The notes under the pieces are model-generated. The model was given only the letters and a program-made list of their open reading frames with translations, did not search any database and had not been told where the DNA came from. The translations under genes and the position numbers were made by a program. Positions 1-7,868 of a stretch of 26,427 nucleotides of DNA are shown piece by piece. The stretch comes from Flemingiibacterium sp045634345 (GTDB taxonomy: Bacteria; Bacillota; Clostridia; Oscillospirales; CAG-272), in contig JAZRAB010000112.1 of NCBI GenBank assembly GCA_045634345.1, positions 1 to 26,427 of the forward strand. The letters run 5' to 3'. Positions within the stretch are counted from its first letter, which is position 1, and each line of letters begins with the position of its first letter.

Positions 1-1
1 A

Positions 2-2521
2 AGCCGCATCCGTGAAGGTATGGTTCTCCTTTCAGGAGATGTTCTGCTGCTGTTCAATCCTTTACAGATTGATTACAGCGGCAACGGTGCAGCTGCAATC
101 TCCTTTAAGGAAGATGTTGAAACCGGTAAGAACCACGGTGTTTTCCTTGGCGGTGAGGATGGCAATGTACGTCGATTCCTGCACAAGCAGACCGCAGAAA
201 GTCTGCGCGAGCAGGGGGCAGTCAACGAACAGAATGCGGTTGACATTGATACAGGTGCAGTCATCTTTTCGACGGATATGCTGTCATCGCTGTATAATCT
301 GATTTCTACCGATGGAAAAACCGATACAGACAAGTACAATGCTTTCGTAAATGAGAAAGTTCGTTTATCGTTGTACGGTGATTTTCTGTATCCGCTTGCG
401 GTTGACTCAACTTTGGAGAGCTTTTACAAGGAAAAGCCCGAGGGAGAATATTGCGATGAATTGACAAATGCACGGACTGCAGTTTGGAATGCACTTCGTC
501 CTTATCGAATGAAGCTTCTTCGCTTGGCTCCTGCTAAGTTTATTCATTTTGGAACGACAAGAGAGATTCTCGCTTTAATGAGCGGCGGTGTCGAAGCCTA
601 TTCTGATTTAGGTTGGTCAAAGCAAATCGGAAGCAGTATTAGCGCAGCGACGGCAGGATATAACAGTGTTCTGTCACAGGATGCTGTGATCGGTCAGAAC
701 TGTTATCTTGAGGTTTCTTATGTGCACCAGGATGCATCCATTGGTGACAATGTAATTCTGTCCTATATCGATATTCATGATGAAACGATTCCCGATAATG
801 TTGTTCTGCATGGTTTGAAGCAGAAGGACGGTAAGTTTGTTGCGCGTATTTATGGTATTGCAGACAATCCCAAAGACGATAAGTTCTTCGGCAGATCGCT
901 TAGCGAATTTTTAAGTGAAAACAATCTATCCAAAACAGATATTTGGGAAGACGAACAGCATACACTTTGGACAGCAAAGCTATATCCCGCTTGCAATACT
1001 ATACGGGAAGCGGTAGCAGCAGCATTAAATCTGTATCGTATGGCACATGGGGAATGCGATTCCGGCATGTGGCTTCAGGCAGATCGAAAATCACTGTGTT
1101 CCGGATTCAATGATGCTGACCCGAGCGCCATTATCGCATGGAACAGACGAATGCAGGAATTGGTTCAGATGGACCATCTTCTTCAATATATTCGCTCAAA
1201 ACGTCCTGCAAAGGATGCGGCAAAAATTTTACGCATAAAGGAGCTTACGCCGATTCAACTTCAATGGCTGGACAAGCGGTTGAAAACCGAGAGTTTCGGT
1301 GAAGTCATGCGTCTGTATTACTATATCGGCGTCGTACTCGGTGGATCTGAAGGTGATCCTTATTTGAGTAAGTGTTTCCAAACAATACAGAATACGATTC
1401 TCAAAAATGCGTTGAAAAACTTACAGTGGAACGAAAACTGCCGTATTGTCAAAGATCGTCACGTTGTTCAGCTTCCGCTTCGTGTCAACTGGGGCGGCGG
1501 ATGGTCCGATACACCTCCTTATTGCATTGAGAATGGCGGCACTGTATTGAATGCAGCAATCCTGCTGAACGGTGAAAAGCCTGTAGAAGTCTCTCTGCAA
1601 AGACTTGCTGAGAAAAAAATTGTTTTTGATAGCCGTGACATGGATGTACACGGTGAATTTGAAACAATTGAACCTTTACAGAGAACCGGTGATCCTTATG
1701 ATCCGTTTGCATTGCAGAAAGCCTGTCTGCTTGCATGCGGTGTCATCCCGAAGGAAGGCGGAACACTTTCAGAAATTTTGGAGCATCTCGGCGGTGGATT
1801 CATTATGTGCAGCGAAGTCACAAATGTACCGAAAGGCAGTGGGCTTGGTACAAGTTCTATTCTTTCTGCTGCTTGCGTTAAAGCGGTAACTGAGTTTATG
1901 GGCATCGAATGTACAGAAGATGAGATCTACAGTCGAGTCCTGTGCATGGAACAAATTATGTCTACCGGTGGTGGATGGCAGGATCAGGTAGGTGGACTTG
2001 CTGAGGGTATAAAATATGTCACAAGTCGTCCGGGAATGAATCAGGAGCTTAAAGTTCAGCAGCTTCTCTTGACTCAAGAAACGATGCAGGAGCTGGAGAA
2101 ACGATTCTGTCTGATTTTTACCGGTCAGCGCCGTCTTGCACGAAATCTGCTTCGTGATGTTGTGGGACGGTACATTGGTAATGAACCTGATTCTCTGTAT
2201 GCTTTGAATGAGATACAGAAAATTGCAGCATTGATGCGATTTGAACTCGAACGTGGGAATGTCAATGCCTTCGCGGAGCTTCTGAATCAGCATTGGGAGT
2301 TGTCCAAGAAGATTGATAGCGGAAGCACCAACACACTGATTGATCAGATATTCAACAGTATTGAAGATTTGATCTCCGGCAAAATGATTTGCGGAGCAGG
2401 CGGAGGCGGATTTCTGCAGGTAATTCTGAAAAAAGGTATCACGCACGAAGATATACATAAGCGTCTAAAGGATGTATTCCAGGATAATCCGGTTGATGTG
2501 TGGAAATGTACTTTGGTGTGA
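2..2521 (+). CDS. fkp: Bifunctional fucokinase / fucose-1-phosphate guanylyltransferase (Fkp-like), 5' end outside window
   Basis: The frame is open from the first complete codon at position 2, so the ATG at 20 is internal and the gene starts upstream. The visible 839 codons fit the roughly 950-residue Bacteroides Fkp, which phosphorylates L-fucose and then makes GDP-fucose in the cytoplasm. The N-terminal part resembles the fucose-1-phosphate guanylyltransferase domain, including a left-handed-helix-like stretch around 660-800 (QDAVIGQNCYLE, DASIGDNVILS). The C-terminal third is a GHMP kinase: GGGWSDTPPY near 1492-1521, the ATP loop GSGLGTSS near 1831-1860, and the GAGGGGF motif near 2395-2415. 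Stop TGA is at 2519-2521. A role in fucosylating surface glycans or salvaging host fucose is inference. A kinase acting on another deoxy or heptose sugar is the main alternative. Confidence 0.85.
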   Translation, partial: SRIREGMVLLSGDVLLLFNPLQIDYSGNGAAAISFKEDVETGKNHGVFLGGEDGNVRRFLHKQTAESLREQGAVNEQNAVDIDTGAVIFSTDMLSSLYNLISTDGKTDTDKYNAFVNEKVRLSLYGDFLYPLAVDSTLESFYKEKPEGEYCDELTNARTAVWNALRPYRMKLLRLAPAKFIHFGTTREILALMSGGVEAYSDLGWSKQIGSSISAATAGYNSVLSQDAVIGQNCYLEVSYVHQDASIGDNVILSYIDIHDETIPDNVVLHGLKQKDGKFVARIYGIADNPKDDKFFGRSLSEFLSENNLSKTDIWEDEQHTLWTAKLYPACNTIREAVAAALNLYRMAHGECDSGMWLQADRKSLCSGFNDADPSAIIAWNRRMQELVQMDHLLQYIRSKRPAKDAAKILRIKELTPIQLQWLDKRLKTESFGEVMRLYYYIGVVLGGSEGDPYLSKCFQTIQNTILKNALKNLQWNENCRIVKDRHVVQLPLRVNWGGGWSDTPPYCIENGGTVLNAAILLNGEKPVEVSLQRLAEKKIVFDSRDMDVHGEFETIEPLQRTGDPYDPFALQKACLLACGVIPKEGGTLSEILEHLGGGFIMCSEVTNVPKGSGLGTSSILSAACVKAVTEFMGIECTEDEIYSRVLCMEQIMSTGGGWQDQVGGLAEGIKYVTSRPGMNQELKVQQLLLTQETMQELEKRFCLIFTGQRRLARNLLRDVVGRYIGNEPDSLYALNEIQKIAALMRFELERGNVNAFAELLNQHWELSKKIDSGSTNTLIDQIFNSIEDLISGKMICGAGGGGFLQVILKKGITHEDIHKRLKDVFQDNPVDVWKCTLV

Positions 2522-2616
2522 TATATTCGTTTCAATGCCATACTTTATTTGAACATCAATAGCAGTATCAATTGTCTGTCCGGCTCAGGCTGCTATCAAG
2601 GGCTGATAAGCAATAT

Positions 2617-2655
2617 ATAACCGGAAGGTGTGAAAACCTTCCGGTTATTTTATAT
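2617..2655 (+). terminator. Rho-independent terminator of the fkp-like gene
   Basis: A perfect 13-bp stem (2617-2629 with 2636-2648) encloses the 6-nt loop GTGAAA and is followed by TTTTATATT. It lies about 100 bp after the fkp stop and faces the convergent DUF4097 operon. Confidence 0.8.
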
Positions 2656-2664
2656 TAGACAAAC

Positions 2665-2690
2665 CAAGGCATCGCCCAAGCGGTGCCTTG
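2665..2690 (-). terminator. Probable terminator of the padR-DUF1700-DUF4097 operon
   Basis: An 11-bp stem with one G-T wobble (CAAGGCATCGC at 2665-2675, GCGGTGCCTTG at 2680-2690) has a 4-nt loop. It starts 8 nt past the DUF4097 stop codon. On the minus strand the stem is followed by GTTTGTCTAATAT, a weak T-tract. It may act together with the neighbouring fkp terminator as a two-way barrier. Confidence 0.6.
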
Positions 2691-2697
2691 ATTTATA

Positions 2698-3666
2698 TTA
2701 TTGATTTAAGACGTTTATTTTTATATCCCCCGTGTCAGTGATAATCTCGCATCTGCCGCCAGTCACGGTTTTGGGGACGTTCACTCTGCCCGTATCACTT
2801 TCGACAATAAATACCTTGCTTGACAGTAAGCTTCCTTTAACATCCCCCGTCGATGTTTCCACGAAAATCTCGGCAGCATCACATCCGTCAAGTATTATAT
2901 CTCCGGTATCTCTTTTAATTGAAAACTTTTTCTCGGCAACTACATTTTTCAAAGACATATCTCCGGTACTTCCATTCGAGATGATGCTCTCACATTTTAC
3001 GTCGGTCAGATAGGTCTTGCCTGTGCTTACATTGATGCTGAAATCATTTTCGCAAACTATTGATTTCGCAGTCACTTTACCTGTCGATACCGTTAAATCA
3101 AGCGCCTCTGCCGATATATTTTCAACATGAATATCGCCTGTGTTCAGTTTGATTTTCATCAATTCCGAGGCGGAAGCATGACAATTTACATCCCCCGTGC
3201 TCGCCAAGATATCAATACTGCCAAACGTAAATTCTTTCGGAAGCTCAACATCTCCCGTGCTTTCCTTTATATGAAGCGAAGCATATTCCCTCTCGGGCAG
3301 ATATACTGTAACCTTAGGCGTGCCAAATGTTATGCCGATATATTCGTACCATGCTCTTTGGTCAACTACTCGAACAGTGAGTGCGTTATTTTGAACAGCA
3401 ACAGAATGCTTTATATTTTCCTCCTCATAGCAGACTACTCTGCATATTCCGTCATCAGCCGCTACAAATATAATGTCGGCGGTATCCGTTTGGATTGATA
3501 TGCTGTCAAATTCATCGCTTACAGTATAAGTATTGCTTTCAAATTTCGCCGTGCTTAATTTAGTGAAATCCCATTTATTTGCCGCCATTGCCGCAGTAAA
3601 CATTATAATTCCGAAAATTATGAGAGCTCCACCTATTATAAGCCATATTTTTGTCCGTTCACTCAT
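2698..3666 (-). CDS. DUF4097-family beta-strand-repeat membrane-anchored protein
   Basis: This 322-aa protein has one N-terminal membrane segment (about residues 8-30, IWLIIGGALIIFGIIMFTAA) and then an extracytoplasmic region of about ten repeats of 18-22 residues. Each repeat is built around S/N/D-T-G-D/K-V/I (for example ESTGDVEL, ASTGDVNC, NTGDIHVE, DTGDIKIN), the hallmark of the DUF4097 adhesin-like right-handed beta-solenoid. Biochemical function is not established for the family. It is the last gene of a padR-DUF1700-DUF4097 operon. Its ATG overlaps the DUF1700 stop by one base (TAATG), with AAAGGAG six bases upstream, so the two are translationally coupled. A role in the envelope or as a partner of the HAAS protein is inference from context. 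Confidence 0.85.
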   Translation of the reverse strand: MSERTKIWLIIGGALIIFGIIMFTAAMAANKWDFTKLSTAKFESNTYTVSDEFDSISIQTDTADIIFVAADDGICRVVCYEEENIKHSVAVQNNALTVRVVDQRAWYEYIGITFGTPKVTVYLPEREYASLHIKESTGDVELPKEFTFGSIDILASTGDVNCHASASELMKIKLNTGDIHVENISAEALDLTVSTGKVTAKSIVCENDFSINVSTGKTYLTDVKCESIISNGSTGDMSLKNVVAEKKFSIKRDTGDIILDGCDAAEIFVETSTGDVKGSLLSSKVFIVESDTGRVNVPKTVTGGRCEIITDTGDIKINVLNQ

Positions 3667-4265
3667 TATCCTCTCTCCTTTCTGGTAAAACAGCTTTTAA
3701 CCCACAGCACCATCTTCTTTGCAAGCACTAAAGCACCTCTTGTTACCGCCTTGCATCCGAAAAGAAGAAAGACGGACAATCCTGCACAAACGAGTCCTGC
3801 ACCAACTATAGCAATTCCCGTAAGACTGTTGCCGCTCAAAGCTAATCCCACGCCTGAAGCTATACCGTAGAAAGCGCACGCGATGACCGAACCAAATGCA
3901 GCCCACAAGGAAATTACCACAGCCCATAGCGAAACATAAAGTGATAGAATTACCGCAAATACTGCAATTAAAAGGGATATCCATATTGGTGATCCGAGCG
4001 CCAAAAGTACGATTTCCCCTGTTTTGAGCCGTTTTTTCGGCTTTATATTTTCTTCTGTAATTTTTCCATTGGAAATGTCGGCTTCAATCTGTGAGGCTAT
4101 TTCGTCAACGGTCCCCACTGCCGAAACCGCCGCCTCCTCCGATAGTCCCTCCTCCATTCGATCCTCGATCATTTCACTGTAAAAATTCAAGCGCTCTTCA
4201 ACATCGTCCTGCGGTAAATCAGACAATCTTTCGTGCAGTGACAAAAGAAACTTGATTTTAGTCAT
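3666..4265 (-). CDS. DUF1700 / HAAS-domain membrane protein
   Basis: The 199-aa product has a soluble N-terminal domain (about residues 1-75) with the pattern FLLSLHERLSDLPQDDVEER ... EAAVSAVGTVDEIA, typical of DUF1700/HAAS proteins. Hydrophobic segments at roughly 86-125 and 130-175 suggest four membrane passes, followed by a basic tail. It sits between a PadR regulator, which it overlaps by 8 bp (start 4265, padR stop 4258-4260), and DUF4097. The ribosome site AAGGAGG lies six bases before ATG. HAAS proteins usually accompany PadR regulators and are thought to work with them in envelope stress signalling. Precise function is unknown. Confidence 0.85.
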   Translation of the reverse strand: MTKIKFLLSLHERLSDLPQDDVEERLNFYSEMIEDRMEEGLSEEAAVSAVGTVDEIASQIEADISNGKITEENIKPKKRLKTGEIVLLALGSPIWISLLIAVFAVILSLYVSLWAVVISLWAAFGSVIACAFYGIASGVGLALSGNSLTGIAIVGAGLVCAGLSVFLLFGCKAVTRGALVLAKKMVLWVKSCFTRKERG

Positions 4266-4575
4266 CGCTATCCTCCTTGGCTACAAATCTATATATAGAC
4301 AGGATTTCTTTCCACTCATCCTTGAAATCCTCAATACGCTTAAGTCCCTCATTTGTGATGTGGTAATATTTTCTGAGTCTGCCGCCGTGTTCTGCTGTTC
4401 GTACCGTCAGCATGTTCGCCGTTTCCAAGCGCTTCAGAATAGTATATAAGGTCGATTCGGACAGCTCGATGCACGGCTTCACATCCTTAATAATCTTGTA
4501 GCCGTATGAATCTTCGCTCTTAATTGCCGCTAGAACGCACACGTCCAACAGCCCTCGTTTTAACTGAACGTCCAT
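4258..4575 (-). CDS. PadR-family winged-helix transcriptional regulator
   Basis: The 105-aa protein has the compact PadR N-terminal winged helix: LKRGLLDVCVLAAIKSEDSYGY, then ESTLYTILKRLETANML (recognition helix) and the wing GGRLRKYYHITNEG. There is almost no C-terminal dimerisation extension, so it belongs to the small PadR-s2 type. It is the first gene of the operon and has a strong site GGGAGGT five bases before ATG. The upstream promoter overlaps an imperfect inverted repeat, so negative autoregulation is likely, as known for many PadR-HAAS operons. The ligand or signal cannot be read from sequence. Confidence 0.92.
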   Translation of the reverse strand: MDVQLKRGLLDVCVLAAIKSEDSYGYKIIKDVKPCIELSESTLYTILKRLETANMLTVRTAEHGGRLRKYYHITNEGLKRIEDFKDEWKEILSIYRFVAKEDSDD

Positions 4576-4582
4576 ACTATAC

Positions 4583-4628
4583 CTCCCATCACATAATACA
4601 TCATATCACGAAGTATTGTGTTTGTCAA
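4583..4628 (-). promoter_or_regulatory. Promoter of the padR operon with overlapping candidate operator
   Basis: On the minus strand TTGACA (4623-4628) and TATGAT (4600-4605) are separated by exactly 17 bases, close to sigma-A consensus. Imperfect inverted arms CACAATAC / GTATTATGTG (about 4590-4620) cover the spacer and -10 element and are the best candidate PadR operator. The ribosome site GGGAGGT follows at 4581-4587. Confidence 0.75.
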
Positions 4629-4729
4629 GGGCTTTTGTGAAAGTTGTGGGATTTATTATCTTGGCATACTGTTTCCAAGGAGAATCTCTGCCGTTTATGC
4701 GCGTTTTTCAACCGAACACTTAAAACATC

Positions 4730-4758
4730 TTGAAATGCATAAAAAGTTATGGTAACAT
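4730..4758 (+). promoter_or_regulatory. Probable promoter of the LytTR-DUF3021 operon
   Basis: TTGAAA (4730-4735), a 17-base spacer and TAACAT (4753-4758) lie about 20 bp before the start codon of the LytTR gene. The -10 element is imperfect. With the start codon so close, the leader would be short. Confidence 0.5.
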
Positions 4759-4779
4759 ATTGGTGAAAGGAGGCACATT

Positions 4780-5211
4780 ATGAAATGTGAAATAGTACTA
4801 GACGAGAATTGCGAGGAAAAGGTGGTGATCTATGCACGAGAGGAAAGCAGGATGATAAAAGAGATACAGCAGCTTGCGGAGGAGACCTTCACCGGTTTCA
4901 TGGGATACAACGGGAAGGAAATAATCAAGCTGAATCCTTCGGAAATATACTGTGTAACTGTTATTGACAGTAAAATATATGCGCTATGCCGGGAGGATCG
5001 TTTCCTACTTAAGGAAAGGCTTTATACGCTTGAAGAAAAACTGCCTGATAATTTCGTGAAAATTAATCAGTCCTGCATAGCAAACATTCAAAAAATCGAA
5101 AATTTCGACGCTTCAATTTCGGGAACCTTAAAAATCCGCTTCAAAAACGGATATACCGACTACGTTTCAAGACGTCAGCTTAAATTAATAAAAGAAAGGA
5201 TCGGTATTTGA
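4780..5211 (+). CDS. LytTR-domain DNA-binding transcriptional regulator
   Basis: The 143-aa protein has a short N-terminal region (1-45) without a phosphoreceiver domain and a C-terminal LytTR DNA-binding domain (about 45-140). The latter shows the usual features: GYNGKEIIKLNPSEIYCVTV, LEEKLPDNFVKINQSCIANI and a terminal SRRQLKLIKERIG. A strong AAAGGAGG lies six bases upstream of ATG. It overlaps or abuts a DUF3021 gene, a pairing widespread in Firmicutes, where the membrane protein is thought to control the regulator. Target genes are not visible here. It is divergent from the padR operon across about 200 bp. Confidence 0.9.
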   Translation: MKCEIVLDENCEEKVVIYAREESRMIKEIQQLAEETFTGFMGYNGKEIIKLNPSEIYCVTVIDSKIYALCREDRFLLKERLYTLEEKLPDNFVKINQSCIANIQKIENFDASISGTLKIRFKNGYTDYVSRRQLKLIKERIGI

Positions 5212-5630
5212 TTATGAATAAATATTTGAAAAAATTCCTTCACAGAGGTCTTATCTTCGGTGGCTTCGGACCTATAATACTCGGCATTATTTATGCCATT
5301 CTTGAAAACACTATTGAGAATTTTTCTCTGAACGGTGTGCAGATACTAGTTGCAATTGTATCAATATATATACTTGCTTTTTTGCAGGCGGGTGCCTCTG
5401 TATTCAATCAAATTGAGGAGTGGGTTATTCCAAAATCAATGCTCTGCCACTTCTCGGTGATTTATTTTGCTTACTTATTCTGTTATCTCATCAACAACTG
5501 GCTCCCCTTCAGTTCTAATGTTATTCTGATATTTACAGCTATTTTTATCGCTGTTTATCTCATAATATGGATAACGGTATTCGTCTGTACAAAGCTTGTG
5601 AGCAAAAAGCTTAATGCTAAAATAAAATAA
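5208..5630 (+). CDS. DUF3021 integral membrane protein
   Basis: The 137-140 aa protein has four predicted membrane helices (about residues 13-32, 45-65, 80-98 and 108-130) and a basic C-terminus, as in the DUF3021 family found next to LytTR regulators. The start is ambiguous. TTG at 5208, overlapping the LytTR stop by four bases, has AAAGGA at a good distance of seven bases. The in-frame ATG at 5214 begins the usual family sequence but has a 13-base spacing. It probably senses something in or at the membrane and modulates the LytTR partner; that is inference from conserved linkage. Confidence 0.85.
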   Translation: MIMNKYLKKFLHRGLIFGGFGPIILGIIYAILENTIENFSLNGVQILVAIVSIYILAFLQAGASVFNQIEEWVIPKSMLCHFSVIYFAYLFCYLINNWLPFSSNVILIFTAIFIAVYLIIWITVFVCTKLVSKKLNAKIK

Positions 5631-5656
5631 TATCTTCGTATGTTTACAATACCTTT

Positions 5657-5691
5657 CGGTACGCCGTGTTTTTCACGGCGTACCGTTTTTT
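5657..5691 (+). terminator. Rho-independent terminator after the DUF3021 gene
   Basis: A perfect 12-bp stem (5657-5668 with 5674-5685) has a TTTTT loop and is followed by six T. It separates the LytTR-DUF3021 unit from the aspS promoter. Confidence 0.93.
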
Positions 5692-5727
5692 ACCGAATAA
5701 ATATCGGCTGTTTTTTGCAAAAAACTA

Positions 5728-5756
5728 TTGACAGCGAAAAGGAAAGATGCTATAAT
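5728..5756 (+). promoter_or_regulatory. Consensus sigma-A promoter of the aspS-gat operon
   Basis: TTGACA (5728-5733) and TATAAT (5751-5756) match consensus exactly, with a 17-bp spacer. Transcription should start near 5763, giving a leader of about 295 nt that contains the T-box. Confidence 0.92.
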
Positions 5757-5762
5757 ATATGG

Positions 5763-6018
5763 TGGATAAATGCTGTGATGAAGAGAGTAACATACGGTAC
5801 GCTCGCAGAGAGCCGTCGGTCGGTGTAAGACGGTAGCAAGCCTTATGTGAAAAACACTTCGGAGCCTGCGGAAGAAAACGGCGTCAGTGCCGTCAGTAGA
5901 ACCGCACGTTAATCGCGTCAAGATTTTAATTAAGGTGGATCGGAAACGATCAATTTGGGTGGTATCGCGGAAGCTGTCTTTCGTCCCATGTTTTGGGCGA
6001 GGACGGTTTTTTGTTTTT
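5763..6018 (+). promoter_or_regulatory. T-box riboswitch (transcriptional), specifier AAC = asparagine
   Basis: Stem I covers about 5765-5880. It has the S-turn strand AGAGAGTAA near 5781-5790, a distal AGAG bulge, and a loop with GGTGTAA closed by GCCGTC/GACGGT (5812-5834). The specifier loop reads GTGAAA-AAC-ACTTCGGAG, placing codon AAC at 5853-5855. The T-box sequence TTGGGTGGTATCGCGG lies at 5955-5970, where it can pair with the tRNA acceptor end in the antiterminator. The terminator stem follows at 5982-6005. The leader should let aspS be transcribed when tRNA(Asn) is uncharged. Codon assignment rests on the conserved spacing to the ACTTCGGAG segment. An Asn rather than Asp specifier upstream of aspS fits the indirect Asn-tRNA pathway encoded downstream. 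Confidence 0.92.
5982..6018 (+). terminator. T-box attenuator (terminator alternative to the antiterminator)
   Basis: CGTCC (5982-5986) can pair with GGACG (6001-6005), with an inner CCC/GGG possibility, and is followed by GTTTTTTGTTTTT. The 5' arm immediately follows the T-box sequence, as expected for mutually exclusive folding. Confidence 0.8.
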
Positions 6019-6058
6019 GCTCATACATTAACCACTATTTTATATGGAGGAATCTACC

Positions 6059-7834
6059 ATGTTAAGAACACACACCTGTAACGAACTCACAAAAGCGAAT
6101 ATCGGCGAAAAGGTCACTCTCACCGGTTGGATCGACACTGTACGCGACCACGGCGGTGTACTTTTCGTTGACCTGCGCGACCATTACGGTATTACACAGA
6201 TAGTCGTAAACGACGACTCCATGATCGCAGGCATGCCCAAGGAAACTGTCATTTTAGTCGAAGGAAATGTAACCGAGCGCGATGCCGAGACTGTCAACGC
6301 AAAGCTCGCAACCGGTATGATCGAGGTACGCGCTGACAAGATAGAAGTACTCGGTCCTGTAAAGCTCAATCTCCCCTTTGAGATTGACACATCCACAGAA
6401 ACACGCGAGGAAGTACGCCTTAAGTACCGTTACCTCGACCTGCGTAATAAGAAAATACACGAAAATATTATTCTGCGCTCGAAGATACTTTCCTACCTCC
6501 GCTCGCAGATGGAGGAGCTTGGATTCCTCGAAATTCAGACTCCTATCCTCACCGCTTCCTCTCCCGAGGGCGCACGTGACTACCTCGTACCGAGCCGCAA
6601 GCACAAGGGCAAGTTCTATGCTCTTCCCCAGGCTCCGCAGCAGTTCAAGCAGCTTTTGATGACATCCGGATTTGACCGCTATTTCCAGATAGCACCTTGC
6701 TTCCGTGATGAGGATGCCCGTCAGGACAGATCGCCCGGAGAATTTTATCAGCTCGACTTTGAGATGTCCTTCGCAACACAGGAGGATGTATTCGAGGTTG
6801 CGGAAACTGTTGTTTACAACACATTTAAGAAGTTCTCCGACAAGCCCGTGTCCGCACCTCCCTTCAAGCGTATTCCGTTTGCGGAGTCGATGCTCAAATA
6901 CGGCACAGATAAGCCTGACCTGCGCAATCCGCTTGAAATAAAGGATCTCACCGGCTTCTTTGCATCCCACGATTTTCTTGAAATCAACGGACGCACCATT
7001 CCGTTTAAGAACAAGCTCGTCCGCGGTATTGTGGCAAACTATCTTGTCAAGAAGGATGGCGACGGCGACGGAAAGAAAGCATTTGAAAAGGCAATTGATG
7101 CTTATTCACGCAGCATCGGCATGAAGTTCGGATGCGGATATATCACACTTGAGGACGGCGAATACAAGGGTCCTATTGCAAAGTTCCTCTCTGAAGCAGA
7201 AAAGACAGAGCTTACCGAGCTTTGCGGTATCAAAGAGGGAGATTCGCTCTTCTTTATCAGCGATGCCCCTGCAGTAATAAACTCGCTCGCAGGCCAGATG
7301 CGTACCTGGATTGCAAATGAGCTCAACCTCATCAACAAGGATGCATTTGAATTTTGCTTCATAGTTGACTTCCCGATGTATGAACGCAATGAAGAAACGG
7401 GTAAAATAGATTTCACACACAATCCCTTCTCAATGCCCCAGGGCGGCATGGATGCGCTCATGAACAAGGATCCGCTTGACATTTTCGCATATCAGTATGA
7501 CATCGTATGCAACGGCGTCGAGCTTTCCTCCGGCGCTGTAAGAAACCACAATCCCGAGATTATGAAAAAAGCATTTGAGATCGCAGGCTACGGCGAAGAG
7601 GACGTCAAAGCGAAGTTCGGCGCACTCTACACCGCATTCTGCTACGGTGCTCCGCCTCACGCAGGTATGGCGCCCGGTGTTGACCGCATGATAATGCTCA
7701 TCGCAGGCGAGGAAACCATCCGCGACGTAATCGCATTCCCGCTCAACGGAAATGCACAGGATCTCATGATGGGTGCACCCGGTGAAGTAACCGAGCTGCA
7801 GCTTCGTGAGGTTCATATAAAGGTCCGCGATTGA
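6059..7834 (+). CDS. aspS: Aspartyl-tRNA synthetase, probably non-discriminating (Asp/Asn)
   Basis: The 591-aa class II synthetase charges tRNA with aspartate. The start is the ATG at 6059, eight bases after GGAGG; an in-frame ATG at 6044 overlaps that ribosome site. Order: N-terminal OB anticodon-binding domain (1-105), motif 2 with FRDEDARQDRSPGEFYQLD (about 215-235), GAD insertion domain (about 280-420), HNPFSMPQGG, and motif 3 GVDRMIMLIAGEETIRD. Residue 31 is His (RDHGG), a marker of bacterial AspRS that also charge tRNA(Asn); the second reported marker position appears to be Glu77 rather than Gly. Motifs resemble the alphaproteobacterial AspRS type more than that of Bacillus (from memory). 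It is first in the Asn T-box operon with gatCAB, so its main task is probably to supply Asp-tRNA(Asn). Confidence 0.96.
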   Translation: MLRTHTCNELTKANIGEKVTLTGWIDTVRDHGGVLFVDLRDHYGITQIVVNDDSMIAGMPKETVILVEGNVTERDAETVNAKLATGMIEVRADKIEVLGPVKLNLPFEIDTSTETREEVRLKYRYLDLRNKKIHENIILRSKILSYLRSQMEELGFLEIQTPILTASSPEGARDYLVPSRKHKGKFYALPQAPQQFKQLLMTSGFDRYFQIAPCFRDEDARQDRSPGEFYQLDFEMSFATQEDVFEVAETVVYNTFKKFSDKPVSAPPFKRIPFAESMLKYGTDKPDLRNPLEIKDLTGFFASHDFLEINGRTIPFKNKLVRGIVANYLVKKDGDGDGKKAFEKAIDAYSRSIGMKFGCGYITLEDGEYKGPIAKFLSEAEKTELTELCGIKEGDSLFFISDAPAVINSLAGQMRTWIANELNLINKDAFEFCFIVDFPMYERNEETGKIDFTHNPFSMPQGGMDALMNKDPLDIFAYQYDIVCNGVELSSGAVRNHNPEIMKKAFEIAGYGEEDVKAKFGALYTAFCYGAPPHAGMAPGVDRMIMLIAGEETIRDVIAFPLNGNAQDLMMGAPGEVTELQLREVHIKVRD

Positions 7835-7868
7835 TTATCGCTAATCTTTATATAGAGGAAAACGACTC

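Noticed and set aside
1769..2458. A 229-codon open frame antisense to the fkp-like gene
   Set aside because: It overlaps the GHMP kinase motifs on the other strand, has low-complexity Cys/Ser/Leu composition, and has no ribosome site or family resemblance.
2731..3650. Repeated ATCTCCCGT-like DNA as a CRISPR or tandem array
   Set aside because: The repetition reflects the STGD protein repeats of the DUF4097 gene; spacing and sequence vary as expected for coding repeats.
6254..6970. A 238-codon open frame antisense to aspS
   Set aside because: It lies wholly within conserved aspS coding sequence; the composition reflects aspS codon bias and no motif or start signal supports it.
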